64,000 nucleotides of DNA, from assembly GCA_947493575.1 (NCBI GenBank), contig CANLRQ010000002.1:186001-250000 (forward strand). Reading direction: 5' to 3'. The notes beneath the pieces are model-generated. The model was given only the letters and a program-made list of their open reading frames with translations, had not been told where the DNA came from and searched no databases. The DNA comes from an uncultured Marinomonas sp. (lineage in GTDB: Bacteria > Pseudomonadota > Gammaproteobacteria > Pseudomonadales > Marinomonadaceae). Position numbers and translations under genes: made by a program. This document shows, piece by piece, positions 57,084 to 64,000 of the stretch; position 1 is the stretch's first letter; every line of letters starts with the position of its first letter.

Positions 57084-58455
57084 TACGCAATTATTCTGTT
57101 CTATAAGACGAAGAACGCTGTTTTTTGTGATGCTTCTTTTTACTATAACCAGTGTTTCGATCATGTTAATTGGTCTACTGTTTGCTAACCATGAAGTCGA
57201 AGAATTATTTGATGCTCGATTAGCGCAGCAAGCTCGATTGCTGCTGACGTTATCAGAAAATATTGAACACCTAGATGGATTTATTGAAACCTTAACTCCT
57301 TTGATTATTGACGAGCTCAACACAGATTTATCTGTTGGTCACAAATACGAAAGTAAGGTTTTTTATCAAGTATGGTATGGTGATGAATTAAAAATCGCGT
57401 CAGATTCCATGGTGTTTTCTCAACAAGAAGCGGAAGGTGCAGGCTATGGCAATGCGGTTGTTGGTCGATACCAATGGCGTACTTTTACCTTAAATCAAGT
57501 CTCAGGTAAGGTCTCTGTTATTGTGGCTGAACGGGCCGACATTAGAGATGAAATTTCAGATCAAATTGTTTTTCAAACCTTGTTACCTGAAATATTAGCT
57601 TGGCCAATTTTAGCTATTTTAGTTTGGGCCGCTGTTGGTTTAGGGCTTGATCCTTTGCAGCAGCTGGCGGCTAGAATTAAGAAGATAACGCCAACCAAGC
57701 TAGCACCAATAGAAATGAACTATGTGCCAGAAGAGCTGGTACCTGTGAAAACAGCATTAAATGATTTGTTAATTGAAATAGACGTTTTAATGGAAAGGGA
57801 GAAGCGTTGGATAGCCGATGCCGCTCATGAGTTAAGAACACCATTAAGTATCTTGAGGGTTCATGCTCAAAATGCCAATTTGGCCGAAAATGCTGAAGAA
57901 AAAGATCAGTCCCTTGCGCAGCTGACTTCTGGTGTCGATCGCTCTACTCGAATTGTTTCTCAATTATTAGCACTAGCAAGGCTTGAACATAAGAAAGAAG
58001 TTAAGAAACAAGACGTGGATATTTTAGCCATTACTCGAGCGATGATCGCGGACATTTTGCCTTTAGCTTGGAAGAGGGGCATCGACATTGTACTGGATGT
58101 TGATGATAGCCTTTCATGGCATTGTTATGTTGAACCCAGCCACATCGAAATTTTATTGCAAAACTTAATGAGTAATGGCATTAAGTTTTCACCGAACGAT
58201 TCCGTTATTCGACTGCTATGGCGTCAAGCTGATCAGCAAGTCGAATTAATTGTAATTGATGCTGGAAAAGGTGTAACAGAAGAAGAAATTGCAAGACTAA
58301 GTGAGCGTTTTTTTCGTTCGGGAGAAATGGATGGCGCAGGTCTTGGCCTGTCTATCGTGAAGAATATTGTTGATAAGTATCAAGGAGAACTGTCTTTTCA
58401 GCACTCTCAACCCAACGGATTAACTGTAATCATAAGACTACCTATTTTGGCCTAA
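57058..58455 (+). CDS. Sensor histidine kinase, QseC-like
   Basis: 465 aa or so. Two membrane segments (residues about 22-44 and 178-198) enclose a periplasmic sensor, then HAMP-like linker, H-box ADAAHELRTPLSILRVHAQ (His about 262), N-box LLQNLMSNGIKFSP, and the ATP lid DAGKGV...GAGLGLSIVKNIVD. The ATG at 57058 overlaps the regulator gene by 26 nt. The inducing signal is unknown, but the location suggests envelope redox or metal stress. Confidence 0.94.
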   Translation: MWSIKTWGNTQLFCSIRRRTLFFVMLLFTITSVSIMLIGLLFANHEVEELFDARLAQQARLLLTLSENIEHLDGFIETLTPLIIDELNTDLSVGHKYESKVFYQVWYGDELKIASDSMVFSQQEAEGAGYGNAVVGRYQWRTFTLNQVSGKVSVIVAERADIRDEISDQIVFQTLLPEILAWPILAILVWAAVGLGLDPLQQLAARIKKITPTKLAPIEMNYVPEELVPVKTALNDLLIEIDVLMEREKRWIADAAHELRTPLSILRVHAQNANLAENAEEKDQSLAQLTSGVDRSTRIVSQLLALARLEHKKEVKKQDVDILAITRAMIADILPLAWKRGIDIVLDVDDSLSWHCYVEPSHIEILLQNLMSNGIKFSPNDSVIRLLWRQADQQVELIVIDAGKGVTEEEIARLSERFFRSGEMDGAGLGLSIVKNIVDKYQGELSFQHSQPNGLTVIIRLPILA

Positions 58456-58555
58456 TTTGCATACTTTTCTATAGAAGTTAAAAATGGAAGTAAAAAATAG
58501 AAAGCAATAAATAGAGTATTTCTGAGCGCCATTTGTTAACAGGCCTAACGCCCAC

Positions 58556-58909
58556 TTAAAACATTGCTTTTAATGCCAGACTGACCCCAGATAAAAGCAA
58601 CAAAACCATCGCGACACGTTTAATGGTCTCAGGAGAGACATTTGGCGGATAACGTTTTGCCAGTAAGGTTGTGATAAATACACAGGGTAGGCCAAACGCG
58701 CTCAACCATATCATTTCCATGGTCACTTGACCTGCTAGTGTTGTTATGCCAATGCGGGATAAACAAGAAAACACAAATATCCCCAGTAATGACGCTCTAA
58801 TCACATTCAGAGACACTGGCTGGCGATACATCAAATAAGATATTGGTGGCCCAGCTGTTGCGAACAAACCGCCTAGTATTCCTGCAAAGCCACCACAGAC
58901 AAAAAACAC
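58556..58909 (-). pseudogene. TSUP (TauE/SafE) family fragment
   Basis: 117 residues starting FVCGGFAGILGGLFATAGPPISYLMYRQ, the second-repeat signature of TSUP anion exporters, which are normally about 250 aa. The N-terminal half is absent. Upstream the sequence passes straight into a lysE fragment in another frame, so this is a deletion scar and probably not expressed as a working protein. Confidence 0.85.
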
Positions 58910-59346
58910 CCATGATTTCGAGTGCGACTCGTTTTTTTCGGTTTAAATAAAGCGAGGAAAAAAAGTGCGGCTTTGGGGTTCATTAAGGCGATCATTAAGC
59001 CGTCACGGATTGATTCCCAATAAGAGGATTTTATGGCTTCTACTTTAGTTTCTTCTGATTTGCCTGCATAACGAATGGATTTGATACCAAGCCAGATCAA
59101 ATAAAGTCCACCCAACAAGGTAAGAATAGAAAAAGCAGTCTGATGCTGCTCAATAAGTAAAGCCAGACCTTGCAATGTCAAAAATGCCCAAAATCCAATG
59201 CCTAAACCATGAGCTAATGCTGCAACAACCCCATGCAAGGATGATTGAGAGATAGAAACTCGAAGTATGACCGCTAAACTTGGGCCAGGTGAAATCGCAC
59301 CCATGACGCAAATAGCGGCTAAAGACAGCCAGGTTATTATGTCCAT
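58873..59346 (-). pseudogene. LysE-family exporter, 3' truncated
   Basis: The first 137 residues or so are a normal LysE/RhtB start: ISPGPSLAVILRVSIS near residue 19, GHGLGIG-like ALAHGLGIGFWAFL, and ALMNPKAALFFLALF near 120. It then runs into KPKKTSRTRNHGCFLSVVALQEY, a frame-shifted reading of the TSUP gene. A functional protein would need about 200 aa. The last membrane helices are lost. Confidence 0.87.
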
Positions 59347-59390
59347 ATTTTCTCGCTTTATGATTGGTTTTTAGTATGCTTAAAGGCTTC

Positions 59391-59416
59391 GCGAATTCAA
59401 CTCCGAAGTGCACCAC
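59391..59416. repeat. Solo IS30-type terminal sequence
   Basis: GCGAATTCAACTCCGAAGTG, then CACCAC. Its complement has the same frame of conserved bases (GTGGTGCACTT...TGAATT.GCG) as the IS30 end at 51279-51305, in the opposite orientation. No transposase follows, so only an end remains. Confidence 0.6.
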
Positions 59417-59442
59417 CCCCTAAATTAAGCCGCGCGTCGTAA

Positions 59443-59796
59443 CTCATCAAAGTCTCTCATTCTATTTTCACTCAAAAATTTAAATCTTCTGGTGATGCTT
59501 ACTCTAATGTCATTGAAATGCCACTTTATGGCCATAGCGATAATCATGTTGCAATTCAAATAACAGATATTCTTTGTTCTGCGCTACTATTTCCCATTGC
59601 TACTACTGTCTATTGCACAGGTCATATAACAAGTGTTCATGTAAACAGTAAATATCAGCTCTTACGTGAAAGATATGCTGTAAAAGTCAAAGAGTTATCT
59701 TACCGTTACCATGATGGAACAAGATATAAGGGCGGCATAACTGTTCGGGATGAACTAACAGGAAAGAATGCAAATAGCTTTTTTGAACTACTATAA
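59443..59796 (+). pseudogene. DUF3800 protein, C-terminal remnant
   Basis: Open from 59443 without a credible start. The sequence SNVIEMPLYGHSDNHVAIQITDILCSALLFPIA is the DUF3800 motif region (Q-x-x-D-x-x pattern of an RNase H-like family found in mobile islands). The N-terminal catalytic part is missing. An internal ATG at 59518 would give 92 aa. Confidence 0.7.
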
Positions 59797-59910
59797 ATAT
59801 TGCCTACATCATGACTACGAAGTTGAGCTGCAATGAGCAGTTAGGGAAACTACAGTCCTTGTGTTATGTCTATTACAGCTCATTACTGCTCATTATTAGC
59901 ACTAATAAAA

Positions 59911-59938
59911 AGGTTCGAATCCTCTCGGGTGTGACAAT
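59911..59938. repeat. attR-like copy of the tRNA-Arg 3' end
   Basis: Identical to 50362-50389 except one base (GTGACAAT instead of GTGCCAAT). The rest of a tRNA is absent upstream, so it is a boundary repeat and not a gene. It defines the right end of a 9.5-kb island. Confidence 0.85.
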
Positions 59939-60022
59939 ATTTATAATATGAACTAAAAAATTATTTTCATTCACTTTTTATGTTCATCCCCATTGACGAC
60001 ATTATGACTACATTAACAGCAA

Positions 60023-61564
60023 CTAACCGCCGTCGCCTTTATTTACTGCTGCTTCCATACCCTTACTTGCTTTAGCAGCAAACAACTTACTAATAAGTGG
60101 CATGAAGAGTAAAATAACGGCAATAGAAATGATTGTCAGTGTTAAAGGACGTTCCCAGATAAAGTCTAAGCTTCCATCCGATAATACAAGTGATCGACTT
60201 AAGTTTTGCTCCATAATACCACCTAGAATATAGCCAAGTAACATAGGCGCCATAGGGAACTCAAGCAACTTGAGAAACAAAGCAATCACTGTGATAAGAA
60301 CCATCATCTGAATATCGAATGTATTAAAACTTACTAAATACACACCAGTGACGGAGAAGAACAGAATCAACGGAATTAATATAGGACGTGGAATCGCCAA
60401 TAATCGCGAAATGTATGGGATCAGAGGTAAGTTCAAAATCAAAAGTACTAGGTTACCAAAGTACATCGAAATAATAACAGACCAAAATACATCAGGGTTA
60501 TCAATAAACAAACGTGGACCAGGCTGAACACCAGCGGCAATGAGTGCTCCCAACATAATAGCGGTTGTACCTGACCCGGGAATACCCAAAGTAAGTAAAG
60601 GTACAAACGACCCAGTTGAAGCTGCATTATTCGCTGTTTCTGGTGCCGCTAAACCACGTAAAGCACCTCTACCAAATTTTAGCTTCTCTTTAGCTGATGC
60701 GAAATTACGCTCCATGCCGTAAGCCAAGAATGAGGCAATAGTGGCACCAGCACCCGGTAAAACACCAATAATAAAGCCAAATACAGAAGAACGAGCGACA
60801 GTTGGAGCCACTTCCTTAACTTCTTCTTTATTCAACTTCATACTGCCTAAGGCTGCCATATCTATTTCAGGGTCTTCTTCTAAATGCTGGCGCTTCATGA
60901 TTGACATAACAACTTCAGTTAATGCGAAAGTTGCCATTGCTAATAATAAGAAGCTCACTCCATCTAATAGATCAACACTGCCGAAGGTAAAACGGGGGGC
61001 ACCTGTCATGGTGTCGATTCCGACTGTCGAAATCATCAAGCCAAAAACCGTCATAATCATGGCTTTAATTACTTGCCCCTTACCCGAGAATGCAGCCACG
61101 GCAGTCAAACCCAGTACCATCAAGGCAAAATAATCTCCCGACTGGAAGCTTAAAGACACTTTCGCCAAGGCCGGTGCTGCAAATAATAAGATAATAGCGC
61201 CAACCGTACCGCCAGTGAAAGAACAGTAAGCCGCCAACGCCAACGCTTTACCCGCTTGGCCTTTTTGTGCCAATGGATAACCATCAAACGAAGTCACTAC
61301 CGTACTGGCACAACCCGGAGCGTTAATCAAAATGGATGAGGTAGAGCCGCCAAAAACCGCGCCATAATACACACCAGCCATCAAGATAATGCCAGAAGCA
61401 GGATCAAGACCATAAGTAATTGGAATCATTAGGGCGACCGCAGAGATAGGCCCAAGCCCCGGTAACATACCAATGAAGGTACCAGCGAAACAGCCGACTA
61501 CCACCATCATAATATTGAATGGCATTAGCGCAGTGCCAAGGCCAGTAAATATACCATCTAACAT
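60023..61564 (-). CDS. tctA: Tripartite tricarboxylate transporter, TctA subunit
   Basis: Large membrane subunit (about 513 aa, 11-12 helices) of a TTT-family carboxylate importer. Signatures are GTFIGMLPGLGPISAVALMIPITYGLDP near residue 30, YGAVFGGSTSSILINAPG near 60, and the repeated APETANNAASTGSFVPLLTLGIPGSGTTAIMLGAL near 325. The ATG at 61564 lies 4 nt after tctB and gives the usual start. A longer frame to 61720 overlaps tctB and is rejected. Confidence 0.95.
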   Translation of the reverse strand: MLDGIFTGLGTALMPFNIMMVVVGCFAGTFIGMLPGLGPISAVALMIPITYGLDPASGIILMAGVYYGAVFGGSTSSILINAPGCASTVVTSFDGYPLAQKGQAGKALALAAYCSFTGGTVGAIILLFAAPALAKVSLSFQSGDYFALMVLGLTAVAAFSGKGQVIKAMIMTVFGLMISTVGIDTMTGAPRFTFGSVDLLDGVSFLLLAMATFALTEVVMSIMKRQHLEEDPEIDMAALGSMKLNKEEVKEVAPTVARSSVFGFIIGVLPGAGATIASFLAYGMERNFASAKEKLKFGRGALRGLAAPETANNAASTGSFVPLLTLGIPGSGTTAIMLGALIAAGVQPGPRLFIDNPDVFWSVIISMYFGNLVLLILNLPLIPYISRLLAIPRPILIPLILFFSVTGVYLVSFNTFDIQMMVLITVIALFLKLLEFPMAPMLLGYILGGIMEQNLSRSLVLSDGSLDFIWERPLTLTIISIAVILLFMPLISKLFAAKASKGMEAAVNKGDGG

Positions 61565-61568
61565 TGCC

Positions 61569-62042
61569 TTACCCTCCAAACAAAATAGTAAATAAACGCC
61601 CAGGGGCAAGATAAATATCAAGTAGCTGGGAAAGTGAGAACCAGATAAAGACAGCAAATGGAACCGACGCAATAAATAACGTTTTCCAACGACGCTCACC
61701 CAATAGCCAATAGCCACCAATTAGAAATAAAACCGTAGATAGCAAGAAACCTAACCATTCCAGTGCGATGCCAAAAAAGACAACCAACACTAACAATTTG
61801 ATAACAATAGGAAAGTCGTAGCCAGTTAGAGATAAACGGTCGCCTGCGTCACGACTCGCTGTCAAAATTAATGCAAGGGAAAGGATGCCACCTAAATAAG
61901 CCAAAATACTTGGCAGTGTCTGAGCGTTGAACGGTTCGTATTCATCGCCCGGCAACATAGAGATGTCACCCGTGTAGTAACCATAGGCAGCAGACAGGCA
62001 CAGAAATACCAAACCGCCAATATGATCCTTTGTAATAATCAT
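61569..62042 (-). CDS. tctB: Tripartite tricarboxylate transporter, TctB subunit
   Basis: Small membrane subunit of the TTT transporter, about 157 aa with four helices (GGLVFLCLSAAYGYYTGD, LPSILAYLGGILSLALIL, FPIVIKLLVLVVFFGIALEWLG, FLIGGYWLLGERRWKTL). The ATG at 62042 has AAGG eight bases upstream. The frame to 62108 is not supported. No tctC (solute-binding protein) gene is present upstream, where it normally lies. Confidence 0.9.
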   Translation of the reverse strand: MIITKDHIGGLVFLCLSAAYGYYTGDISMLPGDEYEPFNAQTLPSILAYLGGILSLALILTASRDAGDRLSLTGYDFPIVIKLLVLVVFFGIALEWLGFLLSTVLFLIGGYWLLGERRWKTLFIASVPFAVFIWFSLSQLLDIYLAPGRLFTILFGG

Positions 62043-62089
62043 AGGGTCTACCTTCGACGGTCCAAATGCCCGCCTATTTTGTATAATGA

Positions 62090-62251
62090 GAAAAAAACGG
62101 AGCTTCAAAGGGGTTATATAAACTGCTTACTCGACTTAGTGGTACAGTAACTATCGATCCTGCAGATACAGGCGGCAGTCGTTTTACGGTTTATATTCCC
62201 AAAGAACCACCGACAGTAGGCGTCAATATTATGGTAGGAGAGATCATATGA
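62090..62251 (+). pseudogene. Histidine kinase C-terminal stump
   Basis: The frame reads KGLYKLLTRLSGTVTIDPADTGGSRFTVYIPK, the end of a kinase ATPase domain (G2 box L-Y-x-L-L then a GG-SRFTVYIP C terminus as in CitA/DcuS). The sensor, H-box and most of the ATPase domain are absent. The stop overlaps the response regulator start (ATGA), so it was once its cognate kinase. Confidence 0.8.
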
Positions 62252-62943
62252 ATGCAAATATACGTGTTGTTATTGCTGAAGATGATGTGCAAATTGCTGA
62301 AATCCAAAAACGTTTTTTAACTCGCATTGAAGGGTTTGAATTAGTTGGTATAGCCCATGGTCTGGATGAAGCACGTGATTTAGTTGATGTATTGAAACCT
62401 GAACTTCTGTTACTTGATGTCCACTTTCCCCAAGGTAATGGCTTAGAGCTGCTTCGTCACATCCGCTCAGAAGATAATTCAACCGATGTCATCCTAATCA
62501 CAGCCGCCCGTGAAACCGATACCTTACGCGCAGCATTAAGAGGAGGGATTTTTGATTACATACTTAAACCTCTGGTGTTCGAACGCTTAAAAGATGCATT
62601 AAACAACTATGCAACACATCTAAAAAAGCTCCATGCTATGGAGTCTTTAGTTCAAGTGGATGTGGATCAGTTTATTCCAAGCAGCAACAATACGACTACT
62701 ATCCAACCGACTCTTCATTTACCTAAAGGTATTGATATTCTTACCCTTGGAAAAGTAATTGAGGTTGTTATTGAAACAAAAGAGCCTCTCAACGCAGAAG
62801 ATGTTGGAAAGCAAATTAATGCCAGTAGAACAACGGCAAGACGCTATCTCGAATATCTAGTCAGTCGCGGAGATCTGATTGCAGAAGTCAGTTATGGCAG
62901 TGTAGGACGACCAGAAAGGCGATATTTACCGCCCTCAAGATAA
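62248..62943 (+). CDS. CitB/DcuR-type response regulator
   Basis: 231 aa. The receiver domain has VVIAEDDVQIAEIQKRFL, phospho-Asp in LLLLDVHFPQGNG near residue 54, ITAAR and the KPLVFERLKDAL segment. The C-terminal HTH (LNAEDVGKQINASRTTARRYLEYLVSRGDL) and PERRYLPP tail are typical of regulators of C4-dicarboxylate or citrate uptake. Its kinase is only a stump, so its phosphorylation source is unknown. The divergent tctBA operon is the likely original target. Confidence 0.92.
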   Translation: MNANIRVVIAEDDVQIAEIQKRFLTRIEGFELVGIAHGLDEARDLVDVLKPELLLLDVHFPQGNGLELLRHIRSEDNSTDVILITAARETDTLRAALRGGIFDYILKPLVFERLKDALNNYATHLKKLHAMESLVQVDVDQFIPSSNNTTTIQPTLHLPKGIDILTLGKVIEVVIETKEPLNAEDVGKQINASRTTARRYLEYLVSRGDLIAEVSYGSVGRPERRYLPPSR

Positions 62944-62974
62944 ACAACACGACTAAGTTAAAAACCTCTGGAAA

Positions 62975-63023
62975 TTTAGCTTAGCTCTGAAAGTTTAGCT
63001 TAGCTCTGAAAGTTTAGCTTAGC
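62975..63023. repeat. 19-bp tandem repeat (2.6 copies)
   Basis: TTTAGCTTAGCTCTGAAAG starts at 62975, 62994 and (partly) 63013. The last partial unit is the left arm of the following terminator, so the array provides several alternative left arms. Confidence 0.85.
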
Positions 63024-63044
63024 TAAGGAAGCGCTAAGCTAAAC
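63012..63044. terminator. Terminator between the response regulator and ABC exporter genes
   Basis: GTTTAGCTTAGC and GCTAAGCTAAAC form a perfect 12-bp stem with a 9-nt loop. The T-run is weak. It lies between convergent genes and can act in both directions. Confidence 0.7.
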
Positions 63045-63067
63045 TAAAATTAGAACGTCATACGACC

Positions 63068-64000
63068 TCATGCACTTATCAATGCAACATCATCCGAGAA
63101 CTGTCTTTCGGCTAATTTTTGATACAAAGGTGAGGTTTTCATCAGTTCAGTATGAGTTCCTGTAGCAACAATTTCCCCATGGTCCATCACAATAAGGCGA
63201 TCTGCATTTTTAACTGTCGATAATCGATGGGCAATAATAAGAGTTGTGCGATTTTTCATCGCCTTATCCAATGCCTGCTGAACTTTAAACTCACTTTCAC
63301 CATCAAGTGCGCTGGTGGCTTCATCGAGCAAAAGAATATTGGCATCATTTAACATGGCTCTGGCAATAATAATTCGCTGCTTTTGCCCGCCACTTAAACG
63401 TACGCCGTTTTCACCTAAGTAGCTGTTGAACCCTTGTGGTAGTTTTTCAATAAAGTCTAAAGCATACGCCGCTTTCGCAGCAGCTTTTACTTCTTCATCC
63501 GTAGCGTCTGGTTTGCCATAACGTATGTTGTGCCAAACATCACTACTGAATAAAGTAGGTTGTTGTGGAACCAGAGCCATTTGATTACGTGCATCGTGCA
63601 GACTCAGTGTTTTAATATCAGTACCGTTTAAGCGTATTTGACCTTGTTGAGGATCATAAAAGCGTAGCAGTAATTCAAATAAGGTGGATTTCCCTGCACC
63701 ACTAGGGCCAACAATCGCAACGGACTCACCGGTTTTAATTTGCAAGCTCATATGAGACAAGGCAGCCGTATCTGGGCGAGATGGGTATTGGAAATTTACA
63801 TCATCTAATTCCAAATGAATTGCATGTTCTGACGCCAATTTTTTAGGGGAGCTAGGTGATTGAATTAAACTTTCTTCATCCAATAACTCAATTAAACGTT
63901 CTGTTGCGCCAGCAGCTCGCTGGACCTCACCCAACACCTCGGACACAGACGCAACACCACTGGCCACCAGCAAAGCATAAAAAACAAAAGCCGCTAACTC
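63068..64000 (-). CDS. ABC exporter, C-terminal (ATPase) part, cut by window edge
   Basis: 310 codons open to the right edge, with the end of the transmembrane domain (ELAAFVFYALLVASGVASVSEVLGEVQRAAGATERLIEL) and a full nucleotide-binding domain: Walker A VGPSGAGKSTLFELLLRFYDP, signature VRLSGGQKQRIIIARAMLND, Walker B ILLLDEATSALDGESE, and IIAHRLSTV. The arrangement fits homodimeric exporters of the MsbA/multidrug type. Substrate cannot be inferred. The start lies outside the window. Confidence 0.93.
   Translation of the reverse strand, partial: ELAAFVFYALLVASGVASVSEVLGEVQRAAGATERLIELLDEESLIQSPSSPKKLASEHAIHLELDDVNFQYPSRPDTAALSHMSLQIKTGESVAIVGPSGAGKSTLFELLLRFYDPQQGQIRLNGTDIKTLSLHDARNQMALVPQQPTLFSSDVWHNIRYGKPDATDEEVKAAAKAAYALDFIEKLPQGFNSYLGENGVRLSGGQKQRIIIARAMLNDANILLLDEATSALDGESEFKVQQALDKAMKNRTTLIIAHRLSTVKNADRLIVMDHGEIVATGTHTELMKTSPLYQKLAERQFSDDVALISA

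Noticed and set aside
50650..59416. Composite IS30 transposon carrying the redox cluster
   Set aside because: Only one element has any transposase, both ends are remnants, and the tRNA repeats describe the boundaries better.
59518..59796. Intact 92-aa gene
   Set aside because: The homology to DUF3800 continues upstream of the ATG to 59443, so it is the end of a truncated gene.
61565..61720. Extended start of tctA
   Set aside because: It would overlap almost a third of tctB in another frame, while the ATG at 61564 has the usual TctA start LDGIFTGLGTAL.

Overview
The window looks like chromosomal DNA of a marine gammaproteobacterium of the Oceanospirillales, most like Marinomonas. This is an inference from gene content and protein style: a complete gsp operon, the kds operon, P. 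aeruginosa-like NAD-glutamate dehydrogenase and arginine genes, and low-to-moderate G+C. No database search was possible.

Layout. 1-11.1 kb (minus strand): type II secretion genes gspC-D-E-F-G-H-I-J-K-L, with gspL cut by the left edge and gspN upstream of gspC. 11.2-14.6 kb (minus): kdsD-kdsA-kdsC-kdsB, which make and activate KDO for lipopolysaccharide. 14.7-16.9 kb: znuA, with a very histidine-rich loop and a Zur-type palindrome, then astE. 17.0-19.2 kb: a toxin-antitoxin mini-island between two 63-bp direct repeats, holding brnT-brnA, an antitoxin gene with a truncated ParE-type toxin, and an XRE regulator remnant. 19.3-22.2 kb: a Nudix hydrolase, a DUF2927 protein, hemE and a PII gene. 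22.5-33.3 kb: an arginine-type ABC importer, an ArgR/GlxA-type AraC regulator, NAD-GDH and astC. These would form an uptake and catabolism module for arginine that ends in glutamate and 2-oxoglutarate. 33.4-50.1 kb: ordinary genes, including formaldehyde detoxification (frmA, fghA), slyD, lipoproteins, an SOS-boxed yebG, two c-di-GMP proteins, pepQ and an Hpt protein.

50.3-59.9 kb is a genomic island. Its left end is the 3' end of a tRNA-Arg(CCG) gene, and 28 bp of that end recur (27/28) at 59911-59938. Inside lie IS5-like and IS30-like remnants, a scar joining a lysE piece to a TSUP piece, a DUF3800 remnant, and a well-preserved divergent gene set. One arm is tlpA-like, DUF4266 lipoprotein, DUF3570 outer-membrane-type protein and apbE. 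The other is dsbD and a QseB/QseC-type two-component system. A CTTAAT-N5-CTTAAG box sits between the arms. This is the best candidate for an uncharacterised system: an envelope thiol-redox and flavin-transfer module with its own sensor. No integrase gene is visible.

59.9-64 kb: tctA-tctB, a histidine kinase stump next to its response regulator, and the 3' part of an ABC exporter.

A MITE-like family runs through the window: six near-complete copies of 117-155 bp, at least five remnants, 15-bp terminal inverted repeats beginning GAGACCTTTGCA, and 5-bp target duplications at four copies. Two remnants provide the stop codons of neighbouring genes.
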